DNA of 41,519 nucleotides, from assembly GCA_905221605.1 (NCBI GenBank), contig CAJNDS010000102.1, forward strand, positions 1,053,501-1,095,019, given 5' to 3'. Within the stretch, counting starts at the first letter, position 1. Every line of letters starts with the position of its first letter. The DNA comes from Symbiodinium natans. Taxonomy: Eukaryota > Sar > Dinophyceae > Suessiales > Symbiodiniaceae. A model generated the notes under the pieces. The model was not told the origin of the DNA. It ran no database searches and was given only the letters and a program-made list of their open reading frames with translations. Below, piece after piece: positions 36,634-41,519 of the stretch. The translations under genes were made by a program, and so were the position numbers.

Positions 36634-37211
36634 TTGGGGTTTAGGGTTTTAGGCACTCCAGGGATTTTGTGCGGATACTCTTGCGGCTGGGGGCCGTCGC
36701 ACTCCTGGAAGACGACGCCTGTGACATGGTTGGCCAAAGCCGGAAACTTCTCCTTGTCCGAGAGACAGATTATGGGGCATCATCTGGACAGGCCGAGAGT
36801 CAGAATTTTGTGGGCCCAATGAAGAAGTTCCATCTCTTGTCGGAACAAATTCAGTCAGGGTCTTTCCGGCCTGATGACTCTGCTGCGGCGCTGATTGCGA
36901 GGCAGCTGCAGATGCAAGAGGCAGAGTCCGATGTTGCAGAGGATGAGGTTCAGGGTGCAGTTTTTAGACCTGGTGGAGTCCTACACCTGGTCCCTGAAGC
37001 TGAGAGGCGTCACATTGCGGCGCCAGATCCAGGAGTGCACCGTCAGCATAGGGCGTCTGGGACTCTCTTCGGGAGATTCTCTGGCAAACTCCTGGGACTG
37101 GGCACTCCAGGGACGCTCTCGGGTTGCTCACTTGAGGCACTCCGGGGTTCAGGGTTTGGGGTTTCGCTTGGGATACTTTGGGCTGGGATGCGGGTGATGG
37201 GCGAGGAGTAG
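36634..37211 (+). other. Unidentified coding-like island
   Basis: About 560 bp free of repeats with a long open frame (ATG at 36669). The central part reads like real protein: MKKFHLLSEQIQSGSFRPDD, SAAALIARQLQMQEAESDVA, DPGVHRQHRASGT. The last third becomes Gly/Leu-rich and merges with TTCAGGG repeats. It lies between the exon candidates at 35059 and 38602. A transposon relic or a captured gene piece is possible; I do not recognise it. Confidence 0.35.
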
Positions 37212-37344
37212 GCCGGGCGAGGGGAAGAGTCTAGTTTTTAGGTCTAACAACTCTTCATCGAGGGTGGGGAAAACAAACTTGCAAAACCCCAAGCCCCTAA
37301 AGCCTCCAAAGCCTGCCTTTTCTGGTTGGTTTTTTGAAGTGCTT

Positions 37345-37406
37345 ATATACACCCTTAAAGGGTAATATATAGGGCCCGAAGCCCCTCATTCCCTGCTAAG
37401 AACCGG
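37345..37406. mobile_element. Third MITE-like copy (right half)
   Basis: TATATACACCCTTAAAGGG, then AGGGCCCGAAG, CCTCATTCCCTGC and AAGAACC repeat in order the centre and right arm of the element at 12521-12617. The left arm is only vaguely present (TGGTTGG at 37323). Confidence 0.6.
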
Positions 37407-37526
37407 GGTTTTGCGAGGCCTGGGAACATGCCGCCGTGGCCTACGGCCCCGATTCCGCCCATGGGCCTGTGAATATTTTTGTTGAGTCTTCGGGGCCCCT
37501 TTACGGGGTTGAGGTTGGAAAGTTCC

Positions 37527-37605
37527 CCCTTACACTAACAGTCCTTAGTAGGGATTCTAACACCCCCTTTGCGAATCCCTACTATAAGGACTGTTAGTCT
37601 AAGGG
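37527..37605. mobile_element. 79-bp palindromic element
   Basis: The left arm CTAACAGTCCTTAGTAGGG (about 37535-37553, within 37527-37557) and the right arm 37573-37605 (GAATCCCTACTATAAGGACT, then GTTAG and CTAAGGG) are inverted copies of about 31 bases with few mismatches, around a 15-base loop. It would form a stable hairpin and looks like a small inverted-repeat element. It is unrelated to the other MITE family. Confidence 0.75.
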
Positions 37606-38280
37606 CAACATCCCCAAGCTTAGGGTTGAGGGAGCTTCAGGAGCGTAGGGTTGGCTCTTTTTTTTTTTTTTTGAATATTTAGTTTAGTTTGATTTTTTAA
37701 AAGAAATTTGGCGTTAAGGGCATGATTTCTTTTTTTAGTTTGGGGCTTTCGGTGCATGTTTGCTGAAAGTTGTTTTTCCAACAGAAGCTTGTCCCTATGG
37801 GTTTGGGTGTTAGGGGTTTGGGGGATTTGTGTTATTCTCGGGCTTGGCGGGGTCGAGGGCTTTGGGTCTGGAGCTGGTGTTTAGGGTTCAGGGTTCAGGG
37901 CCTCAGGGTTTAGGGCTCAGGGTGTAGGGTTTAGGATGTAGGGTTGAGGGAAACCCTACAGCCTCAACCCTACGCTCTGCATCCTAGGAGGGCCTTAGAG
38001 GGGTTTCTTATGGGGCTGAAAGTGGGGGTTTAAGGGTCGCCCCTTTTGAGAGTGCGACGTTCCGGGCCTTGGGGGCCTTCGAGGGTTTTGTTTTGTTGAG
38101 GTTTAGGGTTTAGGGTTTAGGGTTCAGGGTTCAGGGTTTAGGGTTTAGGGTTTAGGGTTTAGGGTTTAAGGGTTTAGGGTTTAGGGTTCAGGGTTCAGGG
38201 TTCAGGGTTTGGGTTTAGGGTTTTTCAGGTGTGCAGGGGCTTTGGGGCTTTGACGGTATTGAGGGCTTGTGTTTATGATG

Positions 38281-38381
<101 letters not shown>

Positions 38382-38601
38382 GGGTGGAGGCGGCTCAGGG
38401 ACTGAAGCTGAAGGTATTCGGATGTCAGCTTCGGTTTGAGGCTTGGGGGAAGAGGGGCTGTACGGTGGATAAGCCTAGAAACCCACAACCCCTGCAAACC
38501 CCACAAACCCTAAACCTTAAACCCTAAACCCCAAACCCCAAACCCTAAACCCTAAACCCTAAACCCTAAACCCCAAGCCCTAAGCCCTAAAGCAATCCTA
38601 G

Positions 38602-38652
38602 GAGCGTGCGGGGCAGCTCAAGGTCTGTGCCGCTGGTGCGGCACCCGACGAG
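38602..38652 (+). CDS. Probable internal exon, unknown protein
   Basis: CCTAG|G acceptor, 17 codons (ERAGQLKVCAAGAAPDE), then GTGCGG as donor. It is phase 0 at both ends, so it joins in frame to the exons at 35059 (MAQQ|ERAG) and 40492 (APDE|DLEE). Repeats flank it directly. Function unknown. Confidence 0.5.
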
Positions 38653-38835
38653 GTGCGGGTGCGGCGGGTCCGGTGGTGGGTTTGTTTTAGGGTTCTTAAG
38701 GGAGGATTTAGGGTTTAGGGTTTAGGGTTTAGGGTTTGGGGTTTAGGGTTTAGGGTTTGGGGTTTGGGGTTTAGGGTTTAGGGCTTGGAGTTTGGGGTTT
38801 GGGTTTAGGGTTTGGAGTTCATGGGGGGTCGGTAC

Positions 38836-38912
38836 CTAGGGAACCTTAGGGAACCTTAGGGAAGCTTAGGGAGCCTTAGGGAGCAGTAGGGAGCATTAGG
38901 GAGCCTTGGGTT
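38836..38912. repeat. CCTTAGGGA-type tandem repeat
   Basis: Seven units of about 10 bases (GGGAACCTTA, GGGAGCCTTA, GGGAGCAGTA and similar), a short minisatellite next to telomere-like tracts. Confidence 0.8.
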
Positions 38913-39455
38913 ACAGACCCCCTTTCAACCCCTCCCTTAAGAACTCTATAAGTTTATGGGGGGGAGGGTTTAGTGTTCAGGGTTTGGGGTTTAGGGTTTG
39001 TGGTTCAGGGTCTAGGGTTTAGGGTCTAGGGTTTCGGGTTGAGGGTTTGGGCGCAGGATTTGCGGTTCGGGTTTAGGGTTTTAGGGTGTAGTGCTGGGGG
39101 TTTCAGGGCCTAAGTGCCAGGCGTGGCTTACATTGAGTGGGGGTTGGGGTTTAGGGTTTAGGGTTTAGGGTTTAGGGTTTAGGGTTTAGGGTTTAGGGTT
39201 TAGGGTTCAGCATCTCAAAGTTCAAGCATTCACTAGGCTGGCAGCTTTTCAAGCGCCCGAAAAGTACCCACCCACCCAGAGAATCCCATACCATTAAGAT
39301 AATAAAAGTTTCACACGCAACCCAAATTCTTAACCCTACGCTCTCGTCCCTGAACCTTCAACCACCGTAGAACCCTCAGCCCTGAACCCTTCAACCCTAA
39401 ATTTTAGGGCTCCTCAACCCTCATGCCAGCCAGTGGCTTTGCAAATGACCCAAAG

Positions 39456-39634
39456 AAGGGGGGCGGAGGGGGGGGGGCGGCCAGGGGGGGCGGGCGGGCG
39501 GGTGCAGGGGGGGGGGCAAGGGGCCGAGGGCGGCACGCGGTGGGGGGGGGGCAGGGGGGGGGGGCAGGTGGGGGGGGGCAGGGGGGGGGGTGCAGGGGGG
39601 GGGTCAGGGGGCGGGGCGGAGGGAAGGGGGGGCC
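39456..39634. repeat. Extremely G-rich tract
   Basis: About 180 bp in which most of the + strand is G, with runs of seven to ten G separated by one to four bases. It would form G-quadruplexes. The open frames on both strands (Gly-rich or Pro-rich) reflect composition only. Confidence 0.95.
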
Positions 39635-39650
39635 AAGGACCGTGCTCACA

Positions 39651-40145
39651 TGAATTTTCGGACCCTGACGATAAATTTCGGACCTTGCCCGCTAATTTTC
39701 GGACCTTGCCCGCTAATTTTCGGACCTTGCCCGCTAATTTTCGGACCTTGCCCGCTTTTTTTCGGACCTTGCCCGCTAATTTTCGGACCTTGCCCGCTAA
39801 TTTTCGGACCTTGCCCGCTAATTTTCGGACCTTGCCCGCGAATTTTCGGGCCTTTCCCGGGTCCGAAAATTAGCGGGCAAGGTCCGAAAATTAGCGGGCA
39901 AGGTCCGAAAATTAGTGGGCAAGGTCCGAAAATCAGTGGGCAAGGTCGTGGGTCAGCGGGCAAGGTCCGAAAATTAGTGGGCAAGGTCGTGGGGCAGCCA
40001 ATGGACCTTGCCCACTGATTTTCGGACCTTGCCCGCTGATTTTCGGACCTTGCCCGCTAATTTTCGGACCTTGCCCGCTAATTTTCGGACCTTGCCCGCT
40101 AATTTTCGGACCTTGCCCACTAATTTTCGGACCTTGCCCGCAAAG
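39651..40145. repeat. 21-bp tandem array with two orientation switches
   Basis: The unit TTTTCGGACCTTGCCCGCTA(A) occurs about nine times forward (39655-39848), then about six or seven times reversed, partly degenerate (39858-39995), then about seven times forward again (40003-40145). The switch points lie near 39856 and 39998. The forward and reverse blocks can pair as hairpins of more than 100 bp. Because 21 is a multiple of 3 the frame stays open (heptad FRTLPAN), but nothing suggests a gene. Confidence 0.93.
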
Positions 40146-40491
40146 CCATTAACATTTATATTATATATGAAAGAGTGGTTTAGGGTTTAGGGTTTAGGGT
40201 TTAGGGTTTAGGGTTTAGGGTTTAGGGTTTAGGGTTTAGGGTTTAGGTTTTGTCCAACCCTAAGCCCTAAACCCCAAAACCCCAAGCCCCAAACTTGAAC
40301 CCCCCCCCAAAAAAAAATCAAAAAATCCTAAACTCTAAAGGCCAAAACCCTAAGCCCCAAAACCCTAATCCCTAAAACCCTAAACCCTAAACCCCAAACC
40401 CTACACCCTAAGCCCTAAAGCCTAAACCCCTAAGCCCTAAGCCCTAAACCCGATACCCTAAAACCCTAAGTCCCAAGCCCTAAACGTGGAG

Positions 40492-40596
40492 GACCTGGAG
40501 GAGATCCTTCAGGAGATGCAGGCCGCGGAGTTCTCGGTTCCCGGGCCATCGAGTTTGCTGGAGGACCTGGGCCTGGAGGACGAGGAGGAGGAGTGA
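40492..40596 (+). CDS. Terminal exon of an unidentified gene, acidic C-terminus
   Basis: A GTGGAG|G acceptor is followed by 34 codons, DLEEILQEMQAAEFSVPG then PSSLLEDLGLEDEEEE, and TGA at 40594-40596. It is very acidic, with a leucine pattern suggesting a helix. The telomere-like repeats stop at its start and resume after its stop, as for other exons here. With the exons at 35059 and 38602 it forms one open frame. It may be the end of the SET gene or of another + strand gene whose start is hidden between 33.3 and 35 kb. Confidence 0.55.
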   Translation, partial: DLEEILQEMQAAEFSVPGPSSLLEDLGLEDEEEE

Positions 40597-40606
40597 GAAC
40601 CGTTAA

Positions 40607-40795
40607 AGCCTAAAGCCTAAAGCCTAAAGCCTAAAGCCTAAAGCCTAAAGCCTAAAGCCTAAAGCCTAAAGCCTAAAGCCTAAAGCCTAAAGCCTAAAGC
40701 CTAAGGCCTAAAGCCTAAAGCCTAAACCCTAAAGCCTAAAGACTAAAGCCTAAAGCCTAAAGCCTAAGGCCTAAGCCCTAAAGCCTAAGCCCTAA
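40607..40795. repeat. AAAGCCT variant heptamer array
   Basis: About 25 tandem AAAGCCT units begin 11 bp after the stop codon, with a few AAGGCCT and AAACCCT units. It is another heptamer variant (CCCTAAA with one C to G change), locally homogenised. Confidence 0.93.
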
Positions 40796-40799
40796 ACCC

Positions 40800-41519
40800 G
40801 AAGCCCGGAAAACCCCAAAACCCCCCAAAACCCCTAAACCTACCCCGAGCCCAAAAGAGAGCCCTTCTCCCTCGCAAAGCCCAAAGAGGCTTCTGCTTCG
40901 GGGGGGTTGAGGGTTTAGGGTTTAGGGTTTAGGGTTTAGGGATATATAGGTACGTTATAGCATCTTTGGGGGTATTTAATGTTAGGTGGGGGCGGGGCAA
41001 CATCGGGTCGAAGGCGGAGTTGTCCCCGAAGCTTGGAACAAAAATGAAAAAACGCCCTGCGGCGCCAACCAGGAAGAAAGGGTTTAGGGTTTAGGGTTTA
41101 GGGTTTAGGGTTTAGGGTTAGGGTTTCGGGTTTCAGGTATTTAGGGTTTAGTGTTCAGGATAAAACTACGGTCCTAGGGTTGAGGGTAAGTAGGGTTTAA
41201 GGTTCAGGGTTTTTATGGATTTGGGTTTATGGGCGCGCCCCGACCCTTTCTTCTGCGAAGCTCGGCACAAGCCGGCAACTCGCTGTTTGCAGATGGACTC
41301 GCACGTCTCACTGGTAGCTGCCTTAGACCCTACACGCCCCGAACCCTAAATTTAAGAGCCTCCGCGGCTCAAGCCGCCGACCCCGCTGGAGCATAGTTGA
41401 GAGGTCTAAACCCGCTCGCATGGTTAGAAGATCATTTGAGAATGTCGGCAGAGTTCTGTGAAACGTTTGAGGGGGGGTAGGGGGTAGCACCAGGACAAGC
41501 TCAAGCCAAAAAGACCGGT
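40800..41519. other. Right end: repeats and unrecognised unique sequence
   Basis: Telomere-like tracts at 40905-40940, 41080-41120 and looser ones to 41220 are separated by unique pieces (40940-41078, 41235-41330, 41385-41519). The pieces around 41225-41320 are GC-rich and could hold an exon of a further gene, but no frame is convincing. No RNA gene or promoter seen. Confidence 0.4.

Noticed and set aside
39651-40145. CRISPR array
   Set aside because: Regular 21-bp units abut without unique spacers and switch orientation; the host is a eukaryote. It is a tandem satellite.

Overview
The window is nuclear DNA of a eukaryote, most probably a dinoflagellate (a Symbiodiniaceae-like or related genome). 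The reasons are: tiny exons in large introns; splice donors that are mostly GC or GA instead of GT, with AG|G acceptors; TTTAGGG-type telomere-like repeats spread through every intron and spacer; genes in tandem on one strand; and a Copia-type LTR element whose Gag and protease resemble those I know from dinoflagellate genomes. The assignment is an inference from these traits, not a database match.

Layout. 1-2076 is the 3' part of a LINE (reverse transcriptase, + strand) ending in a short poly(A) directly against CCCTAAA repeats. 2149-21754 is the C-terminal two thirds of a ClpB/Hsp100 disaggregase gene in 31 exons (29-93 bp each, 1590 coding bp, 529 residues plus stop). Its 30 introns are largely telomere-like heptamer repeats; the N-terminal half lies upstream of the window. 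21755-24378 is a spacer. 24379-28812 holds at least nine exons of a SET-domain (SMYD-like) protein methyltransferase gene. Several of its short introns are terminal-inverted-repeat elements that appear to have created the introns (introners). 28898-33280 is a complete but non-autonomous Copia-type LTR retrotransposon on the - strand, inserted in TTTAGGG repeats. 33281-41519 is again repeat-rich, with a few exon-like pieces (34569, 35059, 38602 and a terminal exon ending at 40596), an unidentified coding-like island (about 36.65-37.2 kb), a CA/TG microsatellite, a G-rich tract and a 21-bp inverted tandem array.

Main message. Two kinds of intron birth seem to be recorded here. In the SET gene, short elements with termini CT...AG sit between short target duplications. 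The duplication supplies the G(C/A) donor and the element end supplies the AG acceptor, which would explain the odd donors. In the ClpB gene the introns are telomere-like, and they show a strong order: TTTAGGG tracts near the 5' end and CCCTAAA tracts near the 3' end (17 introns in this order, 1 in the opposite one). That order is expected if telomerase healed both ends of a break that was then rejoined, or if the intron folds into a long hairpin that brings the splice sites together. I could not run alignments, RNA mapping or folding; exon borders come from reading frame, family conservation and the AG|G rule.
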